A stretch of 64,000 nucleotides of DNA from CBDFKS01 sp965248905. Lineage in GTDB: Bacteria > Chloroflexota > Dehalococcoidia > Lucifugimonadales > JAGWBF01. Positions 16,729 to 25,046 of the stretch are shown here, one piece after another. The translations under genes were made by a program, and so were the position numbers. Below the pieces are notes generated by a model. It had not been told where the DNA came from. It did not search any database and saw only the letters and a list, made by a program, of their open reading frames with translations. The stretch's first letter is position 1, and every line of letters begins with the position of its first letter. The DNA lies in NCBI GenBank assembly GCA_965248905.1, contig CBDFKS010000007.1, positions 1,674,001-1,738,000 on the forward strand, written 5' to 3'.

Positions 16729-17666
16729 CGCTTATTGAAGTGGGGCATCACCTCTTCAGCAAAGAGGCTCAGGCTTTCCGAAGAGATCGGGTCGGGGAAC
16801 AGTAAGAAGAAATAAGTGATGCCCACGTCTACGTAGCGCATAATTTGCTCGCGACATTGTTCGGGCGTGCCAGCGATGGCCTTCCTCAGCGATCGCTGGT
16901 AGGAGTCGACATCAGTGTTTGAATTGGCTGCCTCCTTGGCAGCCAATTTGTCGAACTCCACGCCATTTTCCGCGATCAACACCCGTGTGTTGTGGCTCAC
17001 CTCGATCTCGGAAAGGTCTCGGCTGGCCATCCGGCAATGCTGCTCCAACACCTGCAGCTTAGCTCGATGCTCTTCCAGGCTCATCTCGAAGCCTATGTTG
17101 CAGATGTCGGCATAACGGGCTACTGCCCTGAACAGATAGGTCTCGCCATGGCCTCCCACCAGGATGGGCGGATGGGGTGTTTGGACCGGCTTGGGCTCGT
17201 TGACTGCCTTGTCCAGGGAATAGTAGCGGCCCTGAAAGCTGACTTCGGGCTCGCTCCATAGTCTTTTAATCAGCTCGATGGCCTCTTCCAGCATGCTCAC
17301 CCGCGCAGAAACCGATGGAAAAGAGTATCCGGAGGCTATGTGGTCATCCCCTCCCCCACCCGCCCCGATGCCCAGCTCCAATCTGCCACCGCTGATAACG
17401 TCTAGTGTAGACGCCATCTTGGCCAGGAGAGGGGCAGGCCGGTAGGGGTTAGCCAGCACCAAAGGAGTCAGCCTGATACGCTCGGTCTCGGCGGCCAACG
17501 CCGAAAGGGTGGTCCAGCACTCCAGCGTAGGCACGTTCAGAAGATCGTACAAGGTAGCCGAGTAATAGCCAAGCCTGTCGGCGTCGGTCCAGATGCGCCG
17601 AAGAGACTCGTAGCTGTATCCACCCTGGTGGATACGGACTCCGAACTTGATCTCTTTATCTTTCAT
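16725..17666 (-). CDS. LLM-class flavin/F420-dependent oxidoreductase
   Basis: 313-residue luciferase-like oxidoreductase, starting MKDKEIKFGVRIHQGGYSYE. It has LTPLVLANPYRPAPLLAKMASTLDVIS, RLELGIGAGGGG and the C-terminal GTPEQCREQIMRYVDVGITYFFLLFPDP. The GIGAG loop and the size are typical of F420-dependent members. The start at 17666 fits conserved N-termini; longer in-frame options would add 43 unrelated residues. Its stop overlaps the convergent hydrolase gene by four bases. Confidence 0.87.
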   Translation of the reverse strand: MKDKEIKFGVRIHQGGYSYESLRRIWTDADRLGYYSATLYDLLNVPTLECWTTLSALAAETERIRLTPLVLANPYRPAPLLAKMASTLDVISGGRLELGIGAGGGGDDHIASGYSFPSVSARVSMLEEAIELIKRLWSEPEVSFQGRYYSLDKAVNEPKPVQTPHPPILVGGHGETYLFRAVARYADICNIGFEMSLEEHRAKLQVLEQHCRMASRDLSEIEVSHNTRVLIAENGVEFDKLAAKEAANSNTDVDSYQRSLRKAIAGTPEQCREQIMRYVDVGITYFFLLFPDPISSESLSLFAEEVMPHFNKR

Positions 17667-17784
17667 AACACGTTCGATTATACATACCGACCCCACTTCT
17701 AACACCCGATGTTGACACCTGTATGTCAGTGGATACAATCGAGATGAGGCATCACAGTTCATCCACGCTAGAAAGGCGCGTATC

Positions 17785-18627
17785 ATGCAAGTCACCGCCC
17801 ACGTCTACAGACTTCACATCGCCGAGGACCCAAACGACGGTGGGGTTATGTACCCCGGCGGCTCCAACATCTATTTCGTGGGAGACCCCTCGGACCACAT
17901 GGTGCTCGTCGACACCGGTGAGCATTATCGAGATTGGACCAGGCGTATCCTGGATTTCCACGTTGAGCTGGGCAGCCCTCGCATCAGCGCCATACTCATC
18001 ACCCACGGACACAACGACCATATCGGAGGCCTGGATCGACTACAGGACCGAATGAAGTGCCAGGTACGATGCCATCCCCGGCTGTACACAAAGCTGGGGA
18101 GAATCTTGGGGCACGAAACTGTGAAGGAGTTACGCTCAAGAGAGGCGATACCCGTGGGAGGCGGCGCATCCCTTCGAGCTCTGTACACTCCTGGCCACGC
18201 CGATGACCACGTGTGTTATTACATGCCCGGCGAGCGGGTTATGTTCAGCGGTGACACCATCCTGGGAGGCTCTTCCACCACTGTGAGCGACCTTTATGAA
18301 TACATGAAGTCCCTGGAGCTGCTGGCCCGCTATCGCCCTAGAATCATCTGCCCGGGCCACGGCCCGGTAGTGACCGAGGCGCTACCACGGATCGAGTCCT
18401 ACATCGCCCATCGCCGGAAACGGGAGCAGCAAGTAATGGCTGCCCTCGAACAGGGACTGACCAACGTTGAGCAGATAGTACGCTACGTCTATCCTCCCAA
18501 CCTGCGAAGGGGACTCAAAGAGGCGGCGGCACGGAACGTGCTGACCCACCTGGCCAAGTTGCAGAAAGAGGGCCGGGCGGAGGAGAAGGCGGCTAGCTAC
18601 ATTCTATGCGAAACAAGGGAATCCTAG
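17785..18627 (+). CDS. MBL-fold metallohydrolase (LACTB2-like)
   Basis: 280-residue metallo-beta-lactamase fold protein. Metal ligands are in ITHGHNDHIGG, PGHADDHVCYY, MFSGDTILGG and CPGHGPVV. After the hydrolase domain, a C-terminal winged-helix-like region (LEQGLTNVEQIVRYVYPP...AARNVLTHLAKLQKEGR) matches LACTB2/hydroxyacylglutathione-hydrolase-like enzymes. It starts 118 bases from the divergent monooxygenase start at 17666. It probably cleaves a thioester or ester; the substrate is unknown. Confidence 0.88.
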   Translation: MQVTAHVYRLHIAEDPNDGGVMYPGGSNIYFVGDPSDHMVLVDTGEHYRDWTRRILDFHVELGSPRISAILITHGHNDHIGGLDRLQDRMKCQVRCHPRLYTKLGRILGHETVKELRSREAIPVGGGASLRALYTPGHADDHVCYYMPGERVMFSGDTILGGSSTTVSDLYEYMKSLELLARYRPRIICPGHGPVVTEALPRIESYIAHRRKREQQVMAALEQGLTNVEQIVRYVYPPNLRRGLKEAAARNVLTHLAKLQKEGRAEEKAASYILCETRES

Positions 18628-18633
18628 CTTCGA

Positions 18634-19827
18634 CTACTCTTCCACCTTATCGCTGGCGGGACCGAAGTCCTGATCGGTCTGGGTCGCGAAACGCTCTGGC
18701 AGAAATGGAGTCATGTCCACCGGGACCTCGGTTCGACCACGCAGAACGCAGTCGGCGATTACCCGGCCCGTAATCGGCGCCAGATGTATACCCTTTGTGC
18801 CATGTCCAGTGGCCAGCATCACCCCTTCCCAGCCGGGCACCGGACCCACTATAGGCATTCCATCGGCGCTCAGGGGACGTGATCCTGCGAGCTGCTGGAC
18901 TAGCTGGGCGTCCTCCAGGCCCGGGAAAACGTCTATGGCCCGTTGGAGAATCTCCAGTCTAGCGCGCTCGGTCGGCTGACGATCGAACTCTATCCCTAGG
19001 TACAGCTCCTTGTCATCGTAGTCGCGGCCTGCGGTACTACCCACGCTGAGTAGGCCATCCATGCGACTGATCATATGTCCCCGGCGAGGGGAGCTGATGA
19101 GCACCGGCAGAGGCTCTCCATCGTACTTCAGCAACAGCCTCTCCCCCTTAAGGGGACGCACCGGTACCTGAAACTGGAGCCATTCGGAACACTCATCGCT
19201 CCAGGCGCCGGTGGCCAGCACCACGGCATCGCAGAGGTAGTCCCCTCCCGTGGAACGCACTCCCTTTATTCGGCTCCCGTTCTTCTGCAGCCCTGTGACC
19301 TTCCGAAGCTCAGTCCTGGCGCCAAAGGACTCGGCGGCACGAGCCAAGGCCAATGTGAACCTGTAGCTGTCCAGCTGAATGGACTCGTTTTCGTAGACAG
19401 CGCCCCTGATGGCTGTCGATAAGCGGGGCTCCAGCTTTCGTACCTCGTCCCCGTCTATCCAAAGAATGTCTACGAACTGTCGTTGCCACTCCATCAGCTC
19501 CTTGATAAGGCCCTCTTCGTCCTCTTCAATGGCCAGCCGCAGAGAGGGACGCTGCTGGAAAAGCAGGTCTATGTCAGTCTCCTCTTCAAGGGGCGCAACC
19601 AAATCCGCGAGCATGCGGTAGGACTCCAACGCCGCGAGGAACGACGGCCCTGGGTTGAACTCGGTGCCTAGCCTGCCAAAGGAGCCGGTGGCGTGGGCCG
19701 AGGCGCCGCTTCCGATGGAGTCCCGCTCCAGCATCACCACCTTGGCGCCGTCCCGGCTGAGATAGTAGGCGATGGCGCTGCCTATAACCCCGGCACCTAC
19801 CACGATCACATCAGCTGTTTCAGCCAT
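18634..19827 (-). CDS. FAD-dependent amino acid oxidase/dehydrogenase (DadA/sarcosine oxidase-like)
   Basis: 397-residue flavoprotein of the DAO family. The FAD loop is VIVVGAGVIGSAIAYYLSRD, followed by VVMLERD, GSGASAHATGSFGRL, and the C-terminal FAD-closing GSRPLSADGMPIVGPVPG and LATGHGTKGIHLAPITG. Members oxidise D-amino acids, sarcosine, glycine or proline-like amines. GGGAGAG precedes the ATG. The hydantoinase gene lies 46 bases upstream on the same strand, followed by two isochorismatase-fold genes, so a role in oxidising the amino acid released from an N-carbamoyl intermediate is plausible. No covalent-flavin or membrane features are visible. Confidence 0.85.
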   Translation of the reverse strand: MAETADVIVVGAGVIGSAIAYYLSRDGAKVVMLERDSIGSGASAHATGSFGRLGTEFNPGPSFLAALESYRMLADLVAPLEEETDIDLLFQQRPSLRLAIEEDEEGLIKELMEWQRQFVDILWIDGDEVRKLEPRLSTAIRGAVYENESIQLDSYRFTLALARAAESFGARTELRKVTGLQKNGSRIKGVRSTGGDYLCDAVVLATGAWSDECSEWLQFQVPVRPLKGERLLLKYDGEPLPVLISSPRRGHMISRMDGLLSVGSTAGRDYDDKELYLGIEFDRQPTERARLEILQRAIDVFPGLEDAQLVQQLAGSRPLSADGMPIVGPVPGWEGVMLATGHGTKGIHLAPITGRVIADCVLRGRTEVPVDMTPFLPERFATQTDQDFGPASDKVEE

Positions 19828-19873
19828 TAACTCTCCCTTGATGCATCTGCGGGAAAGATTGCTTTAAAAGCGT

Positions 19874-21289
19874 TTAGAGGGCAGGTCCCTCCAACACCTC
19901 TTGGGGTAGCTCCCGTGGAAGGAACCGTCCAGCGCCTTTGACGCCCGAGAATTGACCGTTCTCCATGACGACCTTCCCTTGTGAGATAGTCATCACAGGG
20001 TAACCATGGAACTCCCGCCCTTCCCACACGCTGTAGTCGCAGACGGAATGAAGGTCGGCCAAAGCTATCTTCTTCTTTAGGTTGGGGTCTATCAAGACAA
20101 CGTCGGCATCGCTCCCCGGTGCGATAATACCCTTACGTGGATACAGGCCGAATAGCCTGGCCGCGTTGGTGGAGGTCACAGCTACCATACGGTTAACGCT
20201 CATGCGACCCTTGGAGACACCCTCCGAGTAAGTGATCGGAAGGCGGATCTCCACGCCGTTATTGCCTCCAGTCACGTTGTCTATGGTCTGGCCCCTCAAT
20301 TTATCGGACAGGGGAACGGTGAAATCGTCGGAGGCCACTACACTCAGAGCCCCATCACGCGTACCCGACCAGAGGACATCCTGGTCGTCCTGGCTCCTCA
20401 AGGGAGGGTAATTGTGGTATTTGAGACCGTCGGGCTTGAAGTAGTCCTCTCTGGTGAAGTTCATGTAGTGATGAAGCACCTCTCCGTATACAGGACGTTC
20501 CTCTGATCTAGCGTGAGCAATGGCCGCCACCCCTTGCTTGGTGGACATGTGAACGAAGTACATGGGTGTGTTAGTCCACTGTCCCAGGACCAACATTCGA
20601 TTCAGAGCTGCCACCTCAGCCAGGCTGGGCCGCGCTTCTCCGATGTATTTCCCCTCGGTGCGGCCCTCTCGGTACAGCTGCCGGATGGAATGTTCTATGA
20701 TGCACTGGTCTTCGACGTGGAGAAGGGCCATTCCCCGGTGTTGAGCCAGTTGTTGGAAAACTCCCCAAATCCTGCCGTCCTCCACCATAAACCCGGGAGA
20801 GCCGGGGCCGGCGGGAAAGCAGGTGAACAGCTTGATGGTGGGGATCCCGTATTTGATGGCTTTGGGAACTTCCTCGATCTCTTCCTGGGTAATCTCCCCC
20901 GACATGATGGCATGGAGCGCGTAGTCGATAGACATTTCCGAGTCCATCTCGGCCCGCTTGGTCTCTATGGCCTCCATAAGGCCATTGTTAGGATGCTGCT
21001 GCCAGGCGAAGTCGAAGATGGTTGTAGTGCCGCCACATGCCGCCGCCCGACTAGCGTCGAAGGGGCTCTGCACCTTGAAATCCGGGAACTGGATTCCGAA
21101 ATGGACGTGGGCATCGATGCCGCCGGGGATAACGTATTTACCCGCCCCTTCAACGATCCGCTTGGCTTCCTGAGGGCCTGCGCCGGGCGCCGACACTGAG
21201 ACTATCTTGCCATCAGCAATGCCCACGTCTTGCTCGAGGGTCATCTCCGGCGAGACCACATTTCCGCCGCGAACAAGTAAGTCCAGCAT
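19874..21289 (-). CDS. Dihydropyrimidinase/hydantoinase-type cyclic amidohydrolase
   Basis: 471-residue amidohydrolase opening cyclic ureides. It begins MLDLLVRGGNVVSPEMTLEQ. Metal ligands: HVHF in IPGGIDAHVHFG, the probable carboxylated Lys in TIKLFTCFPAGP, His in MALLHVEDQ and YFVHMSTKQG, and Asp in VVASDDFTVP. The family finish R.FGLYPRKG.IAPGSDAD is present. A GAGGAGGG ribosome site precedes the ATG. It lies in a minus-strand run with two N-carbamoyl-hydrolase-like genes upstream and the flavin amine oxidase downstream. Allantoinase is a homologue, but the sequence follows the dihydropyrimidinase/hydantoinase pattern. Confidence 0.9.
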   Translation of the reverse strand: MLDLLVRGGNVVSPEMTLEQDVGIADGKIVSVSAPGAGPQEAKRIVEGAGKYVIPGGIDAHVHFGIQFPDFKVQSPFDASRAAACGGTTTIFDFAWQQHPNNGLMEAIETKRAEMDSEMSIDYALHAIMSGEITQEEIEEVPKAIKYGIPTIKLFTCFPAGPGSPGFMVEDGRIWGVFQQLAQHRGMALLHVEDQCIIEHSIRQLYREGRTEGKYIGEARPSLAEVAALNRMLVLGQWTNTPMYFVHMSTKQGVAAIAHARSEERPVYGEVLHHYMNFTREDYFKPDGLKYHNYPPLRSQDDQDVLWSGTRDGALSVVASDDFTVPLSDKLRGQTIDNVTGGNNGVEIRLPITYSEGVSKGRMSVNRMVAVTSTNAARLFGLYPRKGIIAPGSDADVVLIDPNLKKKIALADLHSVCDYSVWEGREFHGYPVMTISQGKVVMENGQFSGVKGAGRFLPRELPQEVLEGPAL

Positions 21290-21391
21290 AGTCCCTCCTC
21301 AAACGAATAAGATAGGGTCGGTCAGATTCAAAACGCAACGGGAGCCGAGGTTCGGTGGGCCGTTGCGCCGTCCCGTCTTCAGTGGTAGGTC

Positions 21392-22099
21392 TCAGAGAGC
21401 CTGGAACAGCGTTACGACCTCGCTGGTCGATTTGATGACCGCGTCCTTGTAGCCCATGCTGAGAATAGAGTGCTCATGGAGCTGGGGCGCCATGGCGGCA
21501 GTGGCATCTTCGACCACGATGGTGCCGTAATCCAGCTCGGCGGCGCTGCGGGTCGAGGACTCCACGCAGCCGTTGGTCACCACACCCGTGATTATCAGGT
21601 TGCGTATACCCATGTTTCGCAAAAGACGGTCTATATTGGTGGAGTTGAAGACACTGGATGTCACCTTGTCGAATACCAGCTCATCCTCCATTGGTGCTAC
21701 CTCTGGCAGGATCTCTGCGTCCTTGGTATTTCGAGGTGTGCGGATACCAAGGGCCTTATAGCGGAGGGTGCTGTCCCGCCCATCACTTGTCTGGGAAGCT
21801 ACTCGAACATGGACCACCTCGATACCTGCGTTACGAGCTGCTGATAAAAGTTTCTGGATGTTCGGCACCGCCACCTCGCCTACACGGCTCCAGAAGTAGT
21901 CCAGAGCATTCCCCCGTCCCATTGCCTGTGCCCTGGCCCCAAGACCGTAATCGGGGTGAGCGTCCATGTATTGCACGTCGATGACAAGAAGCGCCGTATT
22001 TTCTTTAGTGAGATGGAGGTCGGGTAGCTTACCAAATAGTGTCTGGAGGAACTCACTCAGCTCCTGGTTGGTCATCTCTTCAACTTTCACGTTAGCCAT
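21392..22099 (-). CDS. Isochorismatase-fold cysteine hydrolase, paralogue
   Basis: 235-residue member of the four-gene paralogue set, starting MANVKVEEMTNQELSEFLQ. Catalytic segments: LLVIDVQYMDAHPDYGLGAR, LVFDKVTSSVFNSTNIDRLL, and LIITGVVTNGCVESSTRSAAEL. The order of the triad is Asp-Lys-Cys. CAGGGGG precedes the ATG. It lies 102 bases upstream of the hydantoinase gene on the same strand, which makes hydrolysis of the N-carbamoyl product of the hydantoinase its most attractive job; this is inference. Confidence 0.88.
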   Translation of the reverse strand: MANVKVEEMTNQELSEFLQTLFGKLPDLHLTKENTALLVIDVQYMDAHPDYGLGARAQAMGRGNALDYFWSRVGEVAVPNIQKLLSAARNAGIEVVHVRVASQTSDGRDSTLRYKALGIRTPRNTKDAEILPEVAPMEDELVFDKVTSSVFNSTNIDRLLRNMGIRNLIITGVVTNGCVESSTRSAAELDYGTIVVEDATAAMAPQLHEHSILSMGYKDAVIKSTSEVVTLFQAL

Positions 22100-22204
22100 G
22101 GTTTCGCCCCCTGTCCGCAGGGAATTTTAGCGCTTGTGCTATCCCCGGATTCAGGCAAAAACGCCATACCGAGGTCCGATGAATCTGGGGACCTGCACTA
22201 GACA

Positions 22205-22915
22205 TTAAAGAGCCTGTATCTTCTTTACCATATCTTCGGTGGACCTGATGAACGCGACCTGCTGATGGTGCATGTTCAGGATGGCCGCCTCATGGATCTG
22301 GGGTGCGAAGGCGGCGGTGGCATCCTCCACAACAATGGTGCCGTAGTCGTGCTCGGCCGCGCTGTGGGTCGAGGAATACACGCATCCGTTGGTCACAACG
22401 CCGGCGATAATGAGGTTTTCGATTCCTATGTTGCGTAAAATCCGGTCGATGTTGGTGGAGTTGAATACATTGGAGGTGGTCTTGCCGATAACCAGCTCAT
22501 CTCCCACAGGAGCCACTTCCGGTAGGAACTCGGCGTCTTTGGACTGTGGGGGAATGGATACACCCTTGGATTTGAAGATCTGTCCCCTATCTCGGCCGTC
22601 CTGGGTCTGGGTGGCAAGACGGACGTGGATCACTTCGATCCCCGTCTTTCGGGCTGCCGACAGCAAACGCTGGATGTTGGGGAGCATCACCTCCGAACAT
22701 CGGCTGAAGTAATAGTCCAAGAGACCTTCCATCTCCGGTTCCTTTGCCCTGGCCCCTATTCCGTAGTCGGGGTGGGCATCCACGTACTGAACGTCGATGA
22801 CCATCAAGGCTGTGTTCTCCCTGGTAAGCTCCGGCTCTGGAAATCCCCCAAGAAGATTGTAAAACAGGTCCCCTAGCTCTTGATTGGAAAGGTTCTCGAC
22901 CGCTATCTTGGCCAT
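22205..22915 (-). CDS. Isochorismatase-fold cysteine hydrolase, paralogue
   Basis: 236-residue paralogue, starting MAKIAVENLSNQELGDLF. Catalytic segments: LMVIDVQYVDAHPDYGIGAR, LVIGKTTSNVFNSTN, and LIIAGVVTNGCVYSSTHSAAEH. Near the C-terminus it differs from its sisters, with an NMHHQQVAFIRSTEDMVKK segment. The ATG at 22915 is preferred because GGAGG lies 8 bases upstream. It is the first gene of the minus-strand run hydrolase-hydrolase-hydantoinase-flavoprotein. Confidence 0.87.
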   Translation of the reverse strand: MAKIAVENLSNQELGDLFYNLLGGFPEPELTRENTALMVIDVQYVDAHPDYGIGARAKEPEMEGLLDYYFSRCSEVMLPNIQRLLSAARKTGIEVIHVRLATQTQDGRDRGQIFKSKGVSIPPQSKDAEFLPEVAPVGDELVIGKTTSNVFNSTNIDRILRNIGIENLIIAGVVTNGCVYSSTHSAAEHDYGTIVVEDATAAFAPQIHEAAILNMHHQQVAFIRSTEDMVKKIQAL

Positions 22916-23052
22916 GACTGATACCTCCGGACGGACCACTGTTGGAGTGGGTATTCACCTATGGCGTGACTTCCTAAGACACCAGATTGTGAAGTGCTGC
23001 CATGGTATCAACGGCACCCTTCTTCGTCAAGGTGTATGTTCCACTTTTCCGC

Positions 23053-23081
23053 TTGACTCATTAATTACCGTATCCTATAGT
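23053..23081 (+). promoter_or_regulatory. Candidate sigma-70 promoter for the dual-OB/DUF488 cassette
   Basis: TTGACT (23053-23058) and TATAGT (23076-23081) are spaced by 17 bases and point toward the cassette, about 130 bases before its first ATG. The rest of the 22916-23214 gap holds nothing recognisable. Confidence 0.45.
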
Positions 23082-23214
23082 GGGTATGCTTGGCTGAGTA
23101 GGAGACCGGAGGATGGATAGGTAGGCTAGGCCAGCGAGAAGTGATGGCGCGGAGGGCATTGTACGGAAGAGTTCCATCGAAACAATAGTTAGCCTGGCGC
23201 GTCGGAACGTAAGA

Positions 23215-23913
23215 ATGAGCTATACGAAAAGAATCGTTTGTTTAGCCAATTCCCGAAAACCGCCGTCCGGTAGGTGTGTGGCTGGCCGAGAGGTGCTTCC
23301 AGGGGGCTTCGGGGCCTGGATTCGTCCGGTCAGCGAACGCATTACTCGCGAGGTTTCGGAAGAAGAGCGCCGGTTCGAAGACGGGCGAGATCCACGGATC
23401 CTTGATATCGTCGAAGTCACCCTTGCGCAGCCCGAACCCGAACATCACCAACAAGAAAACCACGTCATTGATGCCGACTACTGCTGGAAACTCGCCGGTC
23501 GCGTTACCTGGCCCGACATCCAGAAGGCGGTCGAGGACCCCGCGGGTCCGCTATGGGTCAATGACTACTCGAGTTGGAGCGGCCAGAACGATCGCGTTCC
23601 CGAGCACCAGGCAGCACGGTTGAGCCGCTCTCTTTACCTCGTTCGCCCCGAGAATCTCGCGCTGGCGATTGCAAGTGAAGGTGGAGACTTCGGCCCGCCC
23701 CGGCGTCGCATGCGGGCCCGCTTCGATCTGTGCGGATACCGCTATCGCATCGTCGTAACGGATCCGCGGATCGAACGCATGTATCTGCCCGGAGGTGAAG
23801 GAGAGACGCCGCTAGCAGATGCGCTTCTGTGCGTTTCTCTTGGTGAGCCGTTCCACGGGTACGCATACAAGCTGGCCGCCGCCGTAATCACTTCGAACTT
23901 CGCAGGTACATAA
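23215..23913 (+). CDS. Dual OB-domain protein
   Basis: 232-residue protein starting MSYTKRIVCLANSRKPPSGR. It has two similar beta-rich halves; the first contains CVAGREVLPGGFGAWIRPVS and DIVEVTLAQP, and the second LARFDLCGYRYRIVVTDP-like strands ending in CVSLGEPFHGYAYKLAAAVI. This fits the dual-OB (DuOB) family seen in genomic company with DUF488 proteins. OB folds bind nucleic acids or nucleotides; no catalytic motif is visible. Only 3 bases separate it from the next gene, and the three genes form a tight cassette. Its ribosome site is weak. It may sense or bind a nucleic acid for the DUF488 partners (inference). Confidence 0.6.
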   Translation: MSYTKRIVCLANSRKPPSGRCVAGREVLPGGFGAWIRPVSERITREVSEEERRFEDGRDPRILDIVEVTLAQPEPEHHQQENHVIDADYCWKLAGRVTWPDIQKAVEDPAGPLWVNDYSSWSGQNDRVPEHQAARLSRSLYLVRPENLALAIASEGGDFGPPRRRMRARFDLCGYRYRIVVTDPRIERMYLPGGEGETPLADALLCVSLGEPFHGYAYKLAAAVITSNFAGT

Positions 23914-23916
23914 ACC

Positions 23917-24537
23917 GTGGGAAACATACTCTATACCATCGGACATTCAACGCAGCCGTCAAACCACGTCATCAAGTTTTTGCGCAGGCACGGTGTCACT
24001 GCAGTTGCGGATGTCCGCTCTCAGCCCTACAGCCGCATGAACCCGCAGTTCAACCGCGAATCGTTCTCTTCGCAGTTGAAGGAAGCTGGGATTGCGTACG
24101 TGTTTCTCGGGAGTGAGCTTGGAGCACGCTCTAAGGACCCAAGCTGCTACGTCGATGGAAAGGTCCAATATGACGTACTTGCTGGAACCACCCTCTTTCA
24201 AGCCGGTCTGAAGCGCTTACTCAAAGGCATAAGCAACCACCATGTAGCGCTCATGTGCGCAGAAAAAGATCCGCTCATCTGCCACCGCACTATCCTAGTC
24301 TGTCGGCAGCTCGTTGCTCATGGATTGAAAGTAGAGCACATACTGGAGGATGGCCGGCTCGAGAGCCACAAAGAAGCACTGTCTCGGCTATTGGAAGAGC
24401 TAGGACTCCCGGAACGCGATCTCTTCAGGAGTCGGAACGAGATCATCGAAGAAGCTTACACGAGGCGGGGGCAAAAGATCGCCTACACGGAGTCAGCGCC
24501 ATCGGAGGAGGAGACGATGCGTGGAGTCCGACGGTGA
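23917..24537 (+). CDS. DUF488-domain protein (long form)
   Basis: 206-residue protein starting at a GTG 3 bases after the dual-OB gene. It has the DUF488 marks: LYTIGHS at the start, AVADVRSQPYSRMNPQFN, YVFLGSELGAR, and the cysteine block LMCAEKDPLICHRT. DUF488 proteins carry a conserved D-R near the first strand and C-x(7)-CHR near the end, suggesting an enzyme-like pocket, but no reaction is established. A C-terminal extension of about 50 residues follows the domain. It overlaps the next DUF488 gene by four bases (GTGA). Confidence 0.85.
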   Translation: MGNILYTIGHSTQPSNHVIKFLRRHGVTAVADVRSQPYSRMNPQFNRESFSSQLKEAGIAYVFLGSELGARSKDPSCYVDGKVQYDVLAGTTLFQAGLKRLLKGISNHHVALMCAEKDPLICHRTILVCRQLVAHGLKVEHILEDGRLESHKEALSRLLEELGLPERDLFRSRNEIIEEAYTRRGQKIAYTESAPSEEETMRGVRR

Positions 24538-24968
24538 AGCTGTATACAGTCGGGTTCACGAAGACATCAGCGGAGTCGTTCTTTTCACGCCTTTCGAAGG
24601 CGGGCGTCAAGAAAGTCCTCGACGTGCGTCTGAACAACGTCTCCCAGCTCGCTGGCTTCGCGAAAAAGAATGACCTGCAGTACTTCCTGAAGGCGATTTG
24701 CGGGATTGGCTACGAGCATAGGCCCGAGCTCGCACCGACACAGGACATCCTAGATGCGTACAAGAAGCATCGCGGCGACTGGGTAATCTACGAGCAACGG
24801 TTCCTTGAGTTGATGACTACGCGCAAGATCGAGGGAGCCATTCCCTGCTCGGCAATTGACGAGGCTTGCCTCCTGTGTAGTGAAGATAAGCCGCATCACT
24901 GTCATCGTCGTCTCGTAGCGGAGTACCTGAAAGACAAATGGGGTGACTTTGATATCGTTCATCTGTAG
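24534..24968 (+). CDS. DUF488-domain protein (short form)
   Basis: 144-residue second DUF488 protein of a different subtype, starting at GTG 24534 (GTGA overlap with the upstream stop) with GGAGGAGG upstream. It opens KLYTVGFTKTSAESFFSRL, then VLDVRLNNVSQLAGFAKK and the cysteine block CLLCSEDKPHHCHRR. A longer in-frame reading to 24255 would overlap the upstream gene for 280 bases and has no homologous content. The two DUF488 proteins share only the general motifs, so they are not a recent duplication. It closes the cassette, 78 bases before a CoA-transferase gene. Confidence 0.85.
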   Translation: MKLYTVGFTKTSAESFFSRLSKAGVKKVLDVRLNNVSQLAGFAKKNDLQYFLKAICGIGYEHRPELAPTQDILDAYKKHRGDWVIYEQRFLELMTTRKIEGAIPCSAIDEACLLCSEDKPHHCHRRLVAEYLKDKWGDFDIVHL

Positions 24969-25046
24969 CGACCCAGCAACCATTTCGGTTGATTCCGGAA
25001 CTACCTAACATACCTTTGCCGTCGACGTGTTCAAAGTGAGGACGCT

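Noticed and set aside
20513..21199. 228-codon plus-strand open frame opposite the hydantoinase gene
   Set aside because: Antisense shadow; the hydantoinase has full metal ligands and normal length.
24255..24533. Longer 237-residue reading of the second DUF488 gene
   Set aside because: The extra 93 codons overlap the upstream DUF488 gene in another frame and show no conserved content; the GTG at 24534 gives the family N-terminus and a GTGA overlap.
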